A stretch of DNA of 64,000 nucleotides from Hydromonas sp. Lineage in GTDB: Bacteria; Pseudomonadota; Gammaproteobacteria; Burkholderiales; Burkholderiaceae. Positions 15,192 to 24,759 of this stretch are shown piece after piece. Position 1 is the first letter of the stretch; the number at the start of each line of letters is the position of its first letter. Where the stretch lies: assembly GCA_017495165.1 (NCBI GenBank), contig JAFEII010000016.1, positions 1-64,000 of the forward strand. Reading direction: 5' to 3'. Below the pieces are notes generated by a model. The model was not told the DNA's origin. It ran no database searches and was given only the letters and a program-made list of their open reading frames with translations. Both the position numbers and the translations under genes were made by a program.

Positions 15192-18100
15192 ATGCCAAAC
15201 CCCCAACTTGCCACGTTGCGCCACGCGATTGCCCAAGGTTTGACACGCAGCGAGGCGCAGGCGCTTGCTCGACTTGAGGTTTTTAGGCCTGCGCAGGACG
15301 TGCGCAGCCAAATCACAGCGGCGGCGGCCGATTTAATTGAGCAGATTCGCTGCGAGCGCACGCCCAGCATGATGGAGGCGATGTTGGCGGAATACGGTTT
15401 ATCGACCGATGAAGGCGTGGCGCTGATGTGTTTGGCTGAGGCGATGTTGCGCGTGCCTGACACGTTGACGGTGAATGCGCTGATTGAGGACAAAATTGCG
15501 GCGCTTGATTGGGCGGGACACAAAGGCCAGTCTGCGTCGAGCTTTATCAACGCGTCGACTTGGGGTTTGATGTTGACGGGCAAAATTTTGGATGTGCGCG
15601 ACGATGCGGGCATGGTTGGGCTGCTGCGTGCGATGGTCAAACGGTTGTCTGAACCTGTGATTCGCACGGCGATTGGTGAGGTGTTGAAAAAACTGGGTGC
15701 GCAGTTTGTGCTGGGGCAAACGATTGCCGACGCGCTCAAATCGGCGCAGCGTTTGGAGCAACAAGGCTACACCTATTCATACGACATGCTGGGCGAAGGC
15801 GCGAAAACCGAAGCTGATGCGCTGCGTTATTTTCAATCGTATCGTGACACCATTCAAACACTCGCGCCGCTGTGTACAGACGCGCACGTGGCCAACAATC
15901 CCGGCATTTCGGTCAAACTATCCGCGCTGTATCCGCGCTATGAATACGCGCAGCGCGCACAAGTGATGCAGGTTTTGGTGGCGCGCATGCTTGAGCTGGC
16001 GCGGCTGGCGGCCACGGCCAATATGGGCTTTAACATTGATGCTGAAGAAGTGGAGCGGCTGGACGTGTCGTTGGATGTGATTGAAGCGGTGTTGAGCGAC
16101 GCGGCGCTGGCGGGCTGGGATGGCTTTGGCGTGGTGGTGCAGGCGTATGGCAAACGTGCGCCTGATGTGATTGATTGGCTCAATGCGCTGGCTGAGCAGC
16201 ACGAGCGCCGCATCATGGTGCGCTTGGTCAAAGGCGCGTATTGGGACGCCGAAATCAAACGTGCGCAAGTGTTGGGGCTGGCTGATTTTGCGGTGTACAC
16301 GCACAAAGCGCACACCGATGTGGCGTATTTGAGCTGCGCGCAGAAGCTGATTGGCATGGGCGCACGGATTTATCCACAATTTGCCACGCACAATGCGCAC
16401 ACGATGAGCGCGATTTTGGCGTGGACCGCGGGCGCGCCGCAGCCGATTGCGTTTGAATTTCAGCGGCTGCATGGCATGGGCGAATCTTTGCATGACGTGG
16501 TGTTGCGCCGCCATCACACGCGCTGCCGTATTTATGCGCCCGTTGGTTCGCACCGTGATTTGTTGGCGTATTTGGTGCGCCGCTTATTAGAAAACGGCGC
16601 GAATGGCTCGTTTGTGAATCAAATGTCTGATGCGTCGATTCCTGCCGCGCAAGTGGCGGCCGATCCTTGGGAAAATTTGAATTTGGATTTAAATTTAAGC
16701 CCAAATTCAAATGCCACGCGTTCAAGCATCGCAGCGCCCGCAGATTTATTCGCACCAACCCGCATCAATTCACGCGGCTGGGATGTGACGTGTCCGCTCA
16801 CGCTGGGCGCGCTTACAACGGCGCAGCAAACCATGCAATGGCCAATTGAACACCATGCCCAAACGAGCGCAGCGGCATACCACGGGCGCATTTGCAATCC
16901 TGCCAATCCAAACCACGTGATTGGCAGCGTGTCGGCGGCGAGTGCGGATGACATCTCGGACGCGATTGGGCGAGCGGTGGCGGCGCAACCTTCTTGGGCG
17001 CAACTGGGCGTGCAGGCGCGGGCGGCTTGCCTGAACCGCGTGGCCGATTTGATGGAAGCGCACGCGCCGCGTTTGTTTGCGCTGCTCACGGCTGAGGCGG
17101 GCAAAACCTTGCCTGACGCGGTGGCTGAGTTGCGCGAGGCGGTGGATTTTTGTCGCTTCTATGCGGTGGAGGCGGCGCATTATGCCGATGCGCGGGCGCG
17201 TGGCGTGTTGACGTGCATTTCGCCGTGGAATTTTCCTTTGGCGATTTTTGCGGGGCAAATTGCGGCGGCGCTGGTCACGGGCAATGCGGTTTTGGCCAAA
17301 CCTGCCGAGCAAACGCCGCTGATTGCGCATGAATGGGTGGCGTTGATGCACCAAGCAGGCGTGCCTGCTGATGTGCTGCAATTATTGTGCGGCACGGGCG
17401 CAACAGTGGGCGCGGCATTGACTGCCGATGCGCGGGTGGCGGGCGTGTGCTTTACGGGTTCGGGCGTCACCGCCAAACGGATTGCGCAATCCATGGCGGC
17501 GCATTTGGCGCCTGACGCCATGCTGATTGCGGAGACGGGCGGCTTGAATGCGATGATTGTCGATTCGTCCGCCCTGCCCGAACAAGTGGTGCGCGATGTC
17601 ATGGCGTCGAGTTTTCAGAGTGCAGGCCAGCGCTGTTCGGCGCTGCGTATTTTGTATGTGCAAGAGGACATTGCGCCGCAGGTGATTGAAATGATTGGCG
17701 GCGCAATGGATTTGCTCAACATTGGCAATCCCGCGCAGCTGTCAACCGACGTGGGGCCTGTGATTGATGCGGCGGCGCATGCTGCGCTGAATCGCTATAT
17801 TCAAGACTGCGCGCCGCGTGTCATCAAGCAGCTCACTGCGCCTGCGCACGGGTATTTTGTGCCGCCAACCATGGTGCGCGTGGCGGGAATCGCCGCGCTG
17901 GGCAAAGAAATGTTTGGCCCGATTTTGCATGTGGCCACATTTAAAGCCAACGAATTAAACCAAGTCGTGCGCGACATCAATGCCGCAGGTTATGGCTTGA
18001 CGCTGGGCGTGCACAGCCGCATTGCCTCACGCGTGGCGCAGGTTTGCAGCACCGCGCACATGGGCAATATTTACGTCAACCGCAATCAAATTGGCGCGAT

Positions 18101-18749
18101 TGTGGGCAGCCAACCGTTTGGCGGCCACGGCTTGTCTGGCACGGGGCCCAAAGCGGGCGGCGGCTTGTATTTGTCAAAATTTGTACATGGTGCGAGCGCA
18201 CGCGTTCATAACAAGGATGATGATGTTGAAAAACACAGCCGAATTGCTGTGATTGAGGCGGCATTGCCAGACGCGTTACGCGCTGATTGGCAACAGGTGC
18301 TTGCGCACGCAGGCGCTTTGAATTTTTCAACCCAGCATTTGCCAAGCCCGACGGGCGAGACAAATGAATACTGCGTGATTTCACGTGGAACAGTTGCGTG
18401 CTTGGGCGGCGCAGATGGCGCGCTGGCGCAACAAGTATTGAGCGCACTTTTGTGTGGCAACCGCGTGCAGATTGTTGGCGCGTCGCCCGACTGGGCGAGC
18501 CACTTTTCTGGCATGGGTCAAATCACCTGCCAGCCAGAATTTGCCCCTGCGTTGGTTGATGCGGTGGCGGTGTTTGGTGACATGCCTTTGCAAAAACAGG
18601 TGCAGCAATTACTCGCGCACAGCGATGGCAAAATCATCCCGCTCATGACGCAGCTGGGCGATTGGGCGTGTTTGGTGCATGAGCGGCATGTTTGCACAGA
18701 CACCACGGCCGCTGGCGGCAACGCGGATTTACTGGCCAACAGCGATTAA
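15192..18749 (+). CDS. putA: Bifunctional proline dehydrogenase / P5C dehydrogenase PutA
   Basis: PutA oxidises proline to glutamate in two steps, with FAD and then NAD, at the inner membrane face. The 1185 residues start directly with the helical arm region; there is no N-terminal ribbon-helix-helix domain, so this PutA is not a self-repressor. The proline dehydrogenase barrel (about 190-470) has G-F-N-I-D-A-E-E and R-L-V-K-G-A-Y-W-D. The aldehyde dehydrogenase part (about 540-1000) has S-P-W-N-F-P-L-A-I-F and the catalytic Cys815 in S-A-G-Q-R-C-S-A-L-R. A C-terminal domain follows (about 1000-1185), as in long 'type B' PutAs. The Lrp-type gene opposite is the likely regulator. Confidence 0.96.
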   Translation: MPNPQLATLRHAIAQGLTRSEAQALARLEVFRPAQDVRSQITAAAADLIEQIRCERTPSMMEAMLAEYGLSTDEGVALMCLAEAMLRVPDTLTVNALIEDKIAALDWAGHKGQSASSFINASTWGLMLTGKILDVRDDAGMVGLLRAMVKRLSEPVIRTAIGEVLKKLGAQFVLGQTIADALKSAQRLEQQGYTYSYDMLGEGAKTEADALRYFQSYRDTIQTLAPLCTDAHVANNPGISVKLSALYPRYEYAQRAQVMQVLVARMLELARLAATANMGFNIDAEEVERLDVSLDVIEAVLSDAALAGWDGFGVVVQAYGKRAPDVIDWLNALAEQHERRIMVRLVKGAYWDAEIKRAQVLGLADFAVYTHKAHTDVAYLSCAQKLIGMGARIYPQFATHNAHTMSAILAWTAGAPQPIAFEFQRLHGMGESLHDVVLRRHHTRCRIYAPVGSHRDLLAYLVRRLLENGANGSFVNQMSDASIPAAQVAADPWENLNLDLNLSPNSNATRSSIAAPADLFAPTRINSRGWDVTCPLTLGALTTAQQTMQWPIEHHAQTSAAAYHGRICNPANPNHVIGSVSAASADDISDAIGRAVAAQPSWAQLGVQARAACLNRVADLMEAHAPRLFALLTAEAGKTLPDAVAELREAVDFCRFYAVEAAHYADARARGVLTCISPWNFPLAIFAGQIAAALVTGNAVLAKPAEQTPLIAHEWVALMHQAGVPADVLQLLCGTGATVGAALTADARVAGVCFTGSGVTAKRIAQSMAAHLAPDAMLIAETGGLNAMIVDSSALPEQVVRDVMASSFQSAGQRCSALRILYVQEDIAPQVIEMIGGAMDLLNIGNPAQLSTDVGPVIDAAAHAALNRYIQDCAPRVIKQLTAPAHGYFVPPTMVRVAGIAALGKEMFGPILHVATFKANELNQVVRDINAAGYGLTLGVHSRIASRVAQVCSTAHMGNIYVNRNQIGAIVGSQPFGGHGLSGTGPKAGGGLYLSKFVHGASARVHNKDDDVEKHSRIAVIEAALPDALRADWQQVLAHAGALNFSTQHLPSPTGETNEYCVISRGTVACLGGADGALAQQVLSALLCGNRVQIVGASPDWASHFSGMGQITCQPEFAPALVDAVAVFGDMPLQKQVQQLLAHSDGKIIPLMTQLGDWACLVHERHVCTDTTAAGGNADLLANSD

Positions 18750-18928
18750 ACCCTCACAGATTTGAGGCAAAAGCACCGCCCCCCCAAACGCACGCAAACG
18801 CACAAATCGGTTTGCTTGCGGCGCAAAGTGTTTTAAACTGCTGTCACGCCAAATTTTGGCCGCAGCAGCGTGATGACGCAGCAACAATGAGACTCAATTT
18901 TTGAGTTTAATTTAACCTTGGAGACACC

Positions 18929-20095
18929 ATGAAATTTAAATATTTGGCCTTGGCTTTGGCCATCACCAGCATGAGTTTGACTGCCTGTGGCGACAAAAAA
19001 TCAGCGGGCAATGTGATTAAAATCGCCGCTTCCGCGCCACTCACAGGCTCTTCGGCCGATGCGGGCGCAGATCATAACAACGGCGCACAATTGGCGGTCG
19101 ATGAAATCAATGCAAAAGGCGGCGTTGAGATTAACGGCGTGAAACACACCTTAGAATTGGTTTCTGAAGATGACGGCGGCGATCCAAAACAAGGCGCAAC
19201 CGTTGCGCAAAAAATCGTCGACAATCAAGACATTTCGGCGGTCATTGCGCATTACAACTCAGGCGTCACCAAAGTGGCGCAACCGCTTTATGCAACCAGA
19301 AACTTGGTCACACTCACCATCAGCACCAACCCAGAATTGACCGCCAAAGCAGTCAAAGGCAGCAAGGGCGAAACGTTGTTGTACCGCATGGACGCACACG
19401 ACGCACAGCAAGGCCCCGCGCTGGCGAGTTATGCGCACGACAAAGGCTTGAACAAAATCGCGATTCTTGACGACGCAACCACATACGGCAAAGGCTTGGC
19501 GGACGAGGTTGAGGGCAAGGCAAAATCATTGGGCATGACATTGGTGTCGCACGCATCGGTGAACGATAAAACCACCGATTTTAAAGGCGTTTTGTCCGAA
19601 ATTAAACATGCGGGCGCAGATACTATTATGTGGGGTGGCTATGATTCTGCAGGCGCAACCTTGGTCAAACAGGCGCGTGAATTGGGCATGAATACCGTGT
19701 TTTTAATGCCCGACGGCGTGTGCACGCAAAACTACAAAACCTTGGCGGGCGCCAATGCCGACGGCTCGATTTGTTCGGCCACAGGCATTCCGTTGTCTGA
19801 CATGAAAGACGGCGCGGACTTTTCGGCGCGTTACGAGAAGCGTTTCCCTGGCTTAAAGGTGCAAAGTTATTCGCCGTACACCTATGACGCGGTATTGACG
19901 TTGGTGGCCGCAATTAAAAAGGCCAACTCTGCAGAACCTGCCAAAATCGCCGCAGCCATGAAGGGCATCAGCGCCACGGGCATGAGCGGCAACATTGCAT
20001 TTGATGATGCAACGGGCGAGCGCAAAGACAGCTTCATTACCATTTCTGAAGTGAAAAACATGGTTTCAACCACGGTTGCAAAAATCACCAAGTAA
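18929..20095 (+). CDS. Branched-chain amino acid ABC transporter substrate-binding lipoprotein (LivJ/LivK-like)
   Basis: The 388-residue protein has a lipoprotein signal peptide with lipobox L-T-A-C (residues 17-20) and the type I periplasmic binding fold of Leu/Ile/Val-binding proteins: I-K-I-A-A-S-A-P-L-T-G-S near the mature start, A-V-D-E-I-N-A-K-G-G and Y-S-P-Y-T-Y-D-A-V. It should capture amino acids or small amides in the periplasm for a Liv-type ABC transporter. No permease or ATPase gene is adjacent; a terminator follows directly, so it is a stand-alone transcription unit. It follows putA by 179 bases of sequence with no visible gene. Confidence 0.85.
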   Translation: MKFKYLALALAITSMSLTACGDKKSAGNVIKIAASAPLTGSSADAGADHNNGAQLAVDEINAKGGVEINGVKHTLELVSEDDGGDPKQGATVAQKIVDNQDISAVIAHYNSGVTKVAQPLYATRNLVTLTISTNPELTAKAVKGSKGETLLYRMDAHDAQQGPALASYAHDKGLNKIAILDDATTYGKGLADEVEGKAKSLGMTLVSHASVNDKTTDFKGVLSEIKHAGADTIMWGGYDSAGATLVKQARELGMNTVFLMPDGVCTQNYKTLAGANADGSICSATGIPLSDMKDGADFSARYEKRFPGLKVQSYSPYTYDAVLTLVAAIKKANSAEPAKIAAAMKGISATGMSGNIAFDDATGERKDSFITISEVKNMVSTTVAKITK

Positions 20096-20130
20096 CGTAA
20101 AGTAGCGCCAAGTAACACTAAGTAACGCCA
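20091..20130 (+). repeat. Four imperfect 10-bp tandem repeats at the end of the liv-like gene
   Basis: Units agtaacgtaa, agtagcgcca, agtaacacta and agtaacgcca follow one another without gaps. The first unit contains the stop codon. They lie between the stop and the terminator hairpin. Confidence 0.85.
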
Positions 20131-20150
20131 ATTGCAGCACATCGCAATCC

Positions 20151-20179
20151 AAAAAAGCCGCGAATTTCGCGGCTTTTTT
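20151..20179 (+). terminator. Rho-independent terminator after the liv-like gene
   Basis: An A6 run, GCCGCGA, a short loop, TCGCGGC and T6 form a compact hairpin with a U-tract in either direction. It also serves the minus-strand membrane-protein gene that ends at 20252. Confidence 0.88.
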
Positions 20180-20251
20180 CATTCTGCTTTGATTTTGAGG
20201 TGGTGTTATGGATGAGGTGATGACCAAACAAGCACAAAACAAACAATAAAC

Positions 20252-20542
20252 TCAATCATCATCCAGCGTGATTTCAAAACCGCCCAAGTATTTGGCCAAA
20301 AAATTGTAGGTAAAACTCACCAACAACGCGCCAATAAACACCAAAACCACATTCAGAAAAATACCGGTCAAGACATTGGCCACATCAATTTGTTCAAAAA
20401 ATTCAAGCAAGCTCGCCTCATCGCGCACCCAAGCGGCAAATGTGCCGGTCAGTGCAATCGCAATCGCAATGAAGCAATAAACCAGCGTTAATAAAATACT
20501 GGTGTGGAGCGGCGCAATGCGAACGATGTGACGGGTGGACAT
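20252..20542 (-). CDS. Small two-helix membrane protein (DUF3566-like)
   Basis: The 96-residue product has two hydrophobic helices (about residues 13-40 and 57-80) and ends with Y-N-F-L-A-K-Y-L-G-G-F-E-I, which is the end pattern of DUF3566-type membrane proteins. The function is unknown. It stands alone between two terminated plus-strand units; no operon partner is visible. Confidence 0.6.
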   Translation of the reverse strand: MSTRHIVRIAPLHTSILLTLVYCFIAIAIALTGTFAAWVRDEASLLEFFEQIDVANVLTGIFLNVVLVFIGALLVSFTYNFLAKYLGGFEITLDDD

Positions 20543-20712
20543 GGAAGACTTTCAAAGAGATAAAAATAATGTCGATATTGTGTCGCAATTTGGTGGTTTT
20601 TTGGGCGCTAATTGCAGGCAATTGCGCAAAAGCTAGGCGTTTTAAAGCGAAACCTCTATAATGGCAAACGTTTTTATTTCATTTTTACAACAGTTTACCC
20701 CTTACGGCCTTT

Positions 20713-22377
20713 ATGTTACCCATCATCAAATCAAGTATTGCATCGTCATTTACCCAAGCACTCCACGTTGTTGCGCCTGAGCTGCAGCACGCGGTGGTTT
20801 TGGAACGCCCACGCGACGCATCGCACGGCGAAGTCGCCTGCAATATGGCCATGCAATTGGCAAAAAAACTGGGCACAAACCCACGTGCCCTTGCGCAAGC
20901 ATTGATTGACGCAATGGCGCCCAACGCGGATATTGCGGCCATCGATATTGCAGGCCCGGGTTTTATGAATATTCGCTTAAGTGATGCGGCAAAGCAACGC
21001 GTGATTGGCGCAGTTTTGGCCGACCCGCAAGGCTTTGGTTGGACAAAAAATCACGCTGGCGAGCGCGTCATGCTTGAGTTTGTCAGCGCGAATCCAACTG
21101 GCCCGCTGCACGTGGGACATGCGCGCCAAGCGGCGCTGGGCGATACGCTGGGTGCGGTGTTGGGCAGCCAAGGTTACGATGTACACCGCGAGTTTTATTA
21201 CAATGACGCGGGTCAGCAAATTGCCAATTTGGCGATTTCGGTGCAAGCCCGCGCCACGGGGATTGGGGTGGACGATGCGCGTTTTCCTGAGGGCGGCTAT
21301 CGCGGCGATTATATTGTGGACATTGCGCAGGCATTTGTTGCCAAAGACACGGTCAATCAAGTGACCGCCACGGGCGACGTGACCAATTTACAAGACATCC
21401 AAGACTTTGCGGTGGCGTATTTGCGCCGCGAGCAAGATTTGGATTTAAAGGCCTTTGGGGTGACGTTTGACCATTATTTTTTAGAGTCCTCTTTGTACAC
21501 ATCGGGCGCAGTTGCCCAAACGGTTGAACGCTTGACGCAGCTGGGGCACACGTATGAAGAAGGCGGCGCACTGTGGTTTAAAAGCACCGATTATGGCGAC
21601 GACAAAGACCGCGTGATGCGCAAAAAAGAAGGCGGCTTTACATATTTTGTGCCGGATGTGGCGTATCACATCAATAAATGGCAGCGTGGCTTTACCAAGG
21701 TGATTAACATTCAAGGCGTGGACCACCACGGCACCATTTCTCGCGTGCGCGCTGGCGTCAAGGCCTCGGACGTGGGCGTGGCGGATGGTTTTCCTGATTA
21801 TGTGCTGCACAAAATGGTCATGGTCATGAAAGGCGGCGTGGAGGTCAAACTCTCTAAACGCGCAGGTTCTTACGTGACGCTGCGTGATTTGGTGGACTGG
21901 ACAAATATTGACGCGGCGCGCTTTTTATTGGTCTCGCGCAAGGCCGACACGGAGTTCGTCTTTGACGTGGATGTGGCGGTGAGCCAATCGGATGAAAACC
22001 CCGTGTATTACGTACAATATGCGCACGCACGGATTTGCTCAATCATTGACAAATCAGGGTTGGCGATTGATGCGCACATCAACGCAGCGCAACTCACGCC
22101 GCTTACGGCAAACACCGAAACCAATTTAATGAAACTCATGTCCGAGTACCACGACACCTTAAGCGCCGCCGCGCTTGAGCTCGCACCGCACCATGTGGCG
22201 TATTACCTCAAAGACTTGGCGGGCGCGGTGCATAGTTTGTGCGGCTCAAAAACCGAGCGCGTCATATCGGACGACGTGCCACTGATGACGGCGCGAGTGC
22301 ATTTGCTTGCCGCAGCGCGGGCGATTATTGCCAACGGACTCAATTTATTAGGGGTCAGCGCCCCAACGAAGATGTAA
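20713..22377 (+). CDS. argS: Arginyl-tRNA synthetase
   Basis: This cytoplasmic class I synthetase charges tRNA-Arg. The 554 residues show the N-terminal Add1 domain, the nucleotide-binding signature [13 protein letters not shown] (HIGH motif, residues about 127-139), the KMSK-equivalent region K-L-S-K-R-A-G and the C-terminal anticodon-binding DALR domain (Y-V-Q-Y-A-H-A-R-I). It is followed by the SPOR protein and DsbA genes in the order usual for Burkholderiales. Confidence 0.97.
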   Translation: MLPIIKSSIASSFTQALHVVAPELQHAVVLERPRDASHGEVACNMAMQLAKKLGTNPRALAQALIDAMAPNADIAAIDIAGPGFMNIRLSDAAKQRVIGAVLADPQGFGWTKNHAGERVMLEFVSANPTGPLHVGHARQAALGDTLGAVLGSQGYDVHREFYYNDAGQQIANLAISVQARATGIGVDDARFPEGGYRGDYIVDIAQAFVAKDTVNQVTATGDVTNLQDIQDFAVAYLRREQDLDLKAFGVTFDHYFLESSLYTSGAVAQTVERLTQLGHTYEEGGALWFKSTDYGDDKDRVMRKKEGGFTYFVPDVAYHINKWQRGFTKVINIQGVDHHGTISRVRAGVKASDVGVADGFPDYVLHKMVMVMKGGVEVKLSKRAGSYVTLRDLVDWTNIDAARFLLVSRKADTEFVFDVDVAVSQSDENPVYYVQYAHARICSIIDKSGLAIDAHINAAQLTPLTANTETNLMKLMSEYHDTLSAAALELAPHHVAYYLKDLAGAVHSLCGSKTERVISDDVPLMTARVHLLAAARAIIANGLNLLGVSAPTKM

Positions 22378-22447
22378 TGCGCTATGCTTTCGTTTTTATT
22401 TTTTCACCCCTTTTTTTACACCCTTTAATCAATTAGTTAGGCGACCA

Positions 22448-23194
22448 ATGAAATTTCTACCTCCACAAACCGCATCACTCAGCCACCGTCAAAGTGGTGG
22501 CTTGCTCATGAACATGGGCATCGGTATTATTTTGGGCTTACTCGCAGCTTTATTGGCTGTGGTGCTGATGACCCGAGGCGGCAGCCCATTTAAAGAGCAC
22601 GGCAAAGGAAACAGCATTGACAGCGCGGCGGGCGTGACAGATCCAAACGCCCCACTTTATGGCACAAACGCGCCGCCAGCGCCTGCCGCCAACGCCACCC
22701 CAGAAGCACCGGTTGGGGCGGCTTCGGTTGTGGAAGCACCTGCACCAAATACGCCCCCTGCTGAGCCGGTCAATCCGTCAACTGCGCCAGTAATTACAGC
22801 CGCTGCGCCCAACACAAGCGCGCCAGCAAAAACAACTGCACCAGCACCAGCAAAAACACCTGCACCAACAAAGGCCACCAGCGGCGATACCGTTAAAGTT
22901 GTGGCGCCACAAACCGCCCCGACTTCAGGCGGCGCCAAAACCGTTACGCCAGCCACCACAACAGCGCGTGAAGGCGGAAAATACACGGTTCAGGCAGGTG
23001 CATTTAACAACGCAGATGAAGCGGCTGAAATGAAACGCAAGCTCAACGCCCAAGGCCAAAGCGCCTCCGTGGTTGAGAAAAAAACCGAGAGCGGCACGGT
23101 TTACCGCGTTCGTACCGGCACGTTTGGCAGCGACAAAGAAGCACAAGCAGCTCGCGCCAAGGTTGGCGGCGTGGTGCTTGAAGTTGGTCAATAA
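22448..23194 (+). CDS. SPOR-domain protein, FtsN-like
   Basis: The 248-residue protein has a short cytoplasmic part, one membrane helix (about residues 20-42), a long Ala/Pro/Thr-rich periplasmic linker (65-175) and a C-terminal SPOR domain (Y-T-V-Q-A-G-A-F-N-N-A-D-E-A to the end). SPOR domains bind denuded glycan strands at the division septum, so a role in cell division like that of FtsN is likely. The dsbA-like gene starts three bases after its stop, indicating one operon with argS upstream. Confidence 0.85.
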   Translation: MKFLPPQTASLSHRQSGGLLMNMGIGIILGLLAALLAVVLMTRGGSPFKEHGKGNSIDSAAGVTDPNAPLYGTNAPPAPAANATPEAPVGAASVVEAPAPNTPPAEPVNPSTAPVITAAAPNTSAPAKTTAPAPAKTPAPTKATSGDTVKVVAPQTAPTSGGAKTVTPATTTAREGGKYTVQAGAFNNADEAAEMKRKLNAQGQSASVVEKKTESGTVYRVRTGTFGSDKEAQAARAKVGGVVLEVGQ

Positions 23195-23197
23195 GCC

Positions 23198-23860
23198 ATG
23201 CTCAAAAAATTACGCCTGCAGTTATTGAGCGCTTGCGCTGCGGCCTGCTTGCTCGCCCAGCCCGCTCACAGCGCATCGTATTTTGAAAACGCTTTGGTCG
23301 ATGATGTGGTGAACCCCGGTCGTTTGCAAACCAAGGGCGACATTGAGGTTGTGGAATTTTTTTGGTACGGCTGCCACTCTTGCGCGGCGTTTGAGTCGCA
23401 ACTGAACGCATGGGTTGCCACATTGCCACGCAATGTGCATTTTATGCGACTGCCCGCCAGCTGGAACTCAGACATGGTGGCACAACAGCGTTTGTATTTT
23501 ACGTTGGTTGAGCTCAAGCGTTTGGACTTGCACGCCAAGGTATTTGCCGATATTCACACCAAACGCCGCCAGCTTGATACCGAAGCGCGCATCGCCGCTT
23601 GGGCTGGTGAGCAAAAAATCAACGCAAACACGTGGCGCGACACATTTAACAGCGCCGCCGTCACCGCCCAAGTCGCAGCTGCTCAAAGCGCGTATCAGCG
23701 TTTTGAGCTAAACTGGGTGCCCGCTTTGGTGATTAATGGCAGGCGCGTCGTGGCTTACACCCCAAGCGTTCTGAACGATGCCGATCAGGAAGTGCGCAAT
23801 TTGTTGAGCCAAAATGCGCCCGCATCAAGCCAGATTTTTGAACCAAAAGCCACCAAGTAA
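23198..23860 (+). CDS. DsbA-family thiol oxidoreductase with atypical CHSC active site
   Basis: The 220-residue protein has a Sec signal peptide (cut after A-H-S-A) and a thioredoxin fold with an inserted helical domain. The active site reads F-F-W-Y-G-C-H-S-C, not the C-P-H-C of DsbA, and the cis-proline loop is W-V-P-A-L-V-I-N-G. It should act on disulfides in the periplasm; the altered dipeptide between the cysteines is expected to change its redox potential. A canonical DsbA-like gene follows 33 bases on, so the two are tandem paralogues with different active sites. Confidence 0.85.
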   Translation: MLKKLRLQLLSACAAACLLAQPAHSASYFENALVDDVVNPGRLQTKGDIEVVEFFWYGCHSCAAFESQLNAWVATLPRNVHFMRLPASWNSDMVAQQRLYFTLVELKRLDLHAKVFADIHTKRRQLDTEARIAAWAGEQKINANTWRDTFNSAAVTAQVAAAQSAYQRFELNWVPALVINGRRVVAYTPSVLNDADQEVRNLLSQNAPASSQIFEPKATK

Positions 23861-23893
23861 TTTATTATTACCCTCATTTATTAGGAGTTTTAC

Positions 23894-24619
23894 ATGAATT
23901 TTTTACTCAAAAAATCAACATTGGCCCTCACTTTGAGCGCAGCATTGTTGCTCAGCGCATGCGAGAAAACGGTTCAGGCGGTTGTCACCCCAGCCGCACC
24001 CGTTGCCGCTCAAACAAGCACCACACAGACGGCGCCAGCGCCCACAAATTTTGACACTGCTGGTTTTAACATCGTTGAAGGCAAAGATTACATCCGCCTG
24101 CAAAACCCACAGCCGGTACAAACCGCTGGTCAATCAGAAGTGTTGGAGTTTTTTTGGTATGGCTGCCCGCACTGCAACACAATTGACCCTTCGGTGCAGG
24201 CTTGGAAAAAAACCATTCCTGCGTCTGTAAAATTTATTCGCATTCACCCATCTTGGGGGGCGCACATGGAAGTGCACCAAAAAACTTTTTACACATTACA
24301 AGCGCTCAACAAGAACGACGCAATGGATGAAAAAGTATTTAATGCCTTACACAACCAACAATTAGCGCTCAACACCCCAGAATCCGTGAGCGACTTTATG
24401 GCCAAAAACGGCATCGCCAAAGCCGATTGGGACAGCGCATACAAAAGCTTTGGTGTGAGCACAGAAGTCGGCAAAGCGGGTACGCTGTTTGCGGCTTATG
24501 GCTTGCAAGGCGTTCCTGCCTTTATTGTGAACGGCAAATATCAAGTGAGCGGTGACACAGCTCGCGTCCTTAAAGTGGTTAACAAACTGCTCGAAATGGA
24601 TGCTGGCGCCAAGAAATAA
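23894..24619 (+). CDS. dsbA: Thiol:disulfide interchange protein DsbA, lipoprotein form
   Basis: This 241-residue protein carries a lipoprotein signal with lipobox L-L-S-A-C, so it is probably membrane-anchored. The DsbA fold has the canonical active site F-F-W-Y-G-C-P-H-C and the cis-Pro loop V-P-A-F-I-V-N-G. It introduces disulfides into exported proteins. AGGAG precedes the ATG. A strong terminator follows, so it closes the argS-SPOR-DsbA transcription unit. Confidence 0.9.
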   Translation: MNFLLKKSTLALTLSAALLLSACEKTVQAVVTPAAPVAAQTSTTQTAPAPTNFDTAGFNIVEGKDYIRLQNPQPVQTAGQSEVLEFFWYGCPHCNTIDPSVQAWKKTIPASVKFIRIHPSWGAHMEVHQKTFYTLQALNKNDAMDEKVFNALHNQQLALNTPESVSDFMAKNGIAKADWDSAYKSFGVSTEVGKAGTLFAAYGLQGVPAFIVNGKYQVSGDTARVLKVVNKLLEMDAGAKK

Positions 24620-24635
24620 TGGCATGACGGGTTTA

Positions 24636-24660
24636 AAAGGCGTGCTTTGCACGCTTTTTA
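24636..24660 (+). terminator. Rho-independent terminator after dsbA
   Basis: GCGTGC-TTT-GCACGC (24640-24654) is preceded by A4 and followed by TTTTTA. It separates dsbA from the SDR gene. Confidence 0.85.
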
Positions 24661-24759
24661 ATTCGCCATTTTTAAACTCAAACTCCAACTTACGGCAATT
24701 TAAAATCAAATTTACATTTTTGATTTGCCTTTCGATTGAAGCATTTCTCAAGGAACAAT

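Noticed and set aside
16371..16379. TTATCCACA DnaA-box-like sequence inside putA
   Set aside because: A single match within a coding gene, far from the parS region; not evidence of an origin.
22657..22986. Gly/Ala-rich minus-strand frame over the SPOR gene
   Set aside because: Its composition is the mirror of the Pro/Ala-rich linker of the real gene, so it is a shadow frame.
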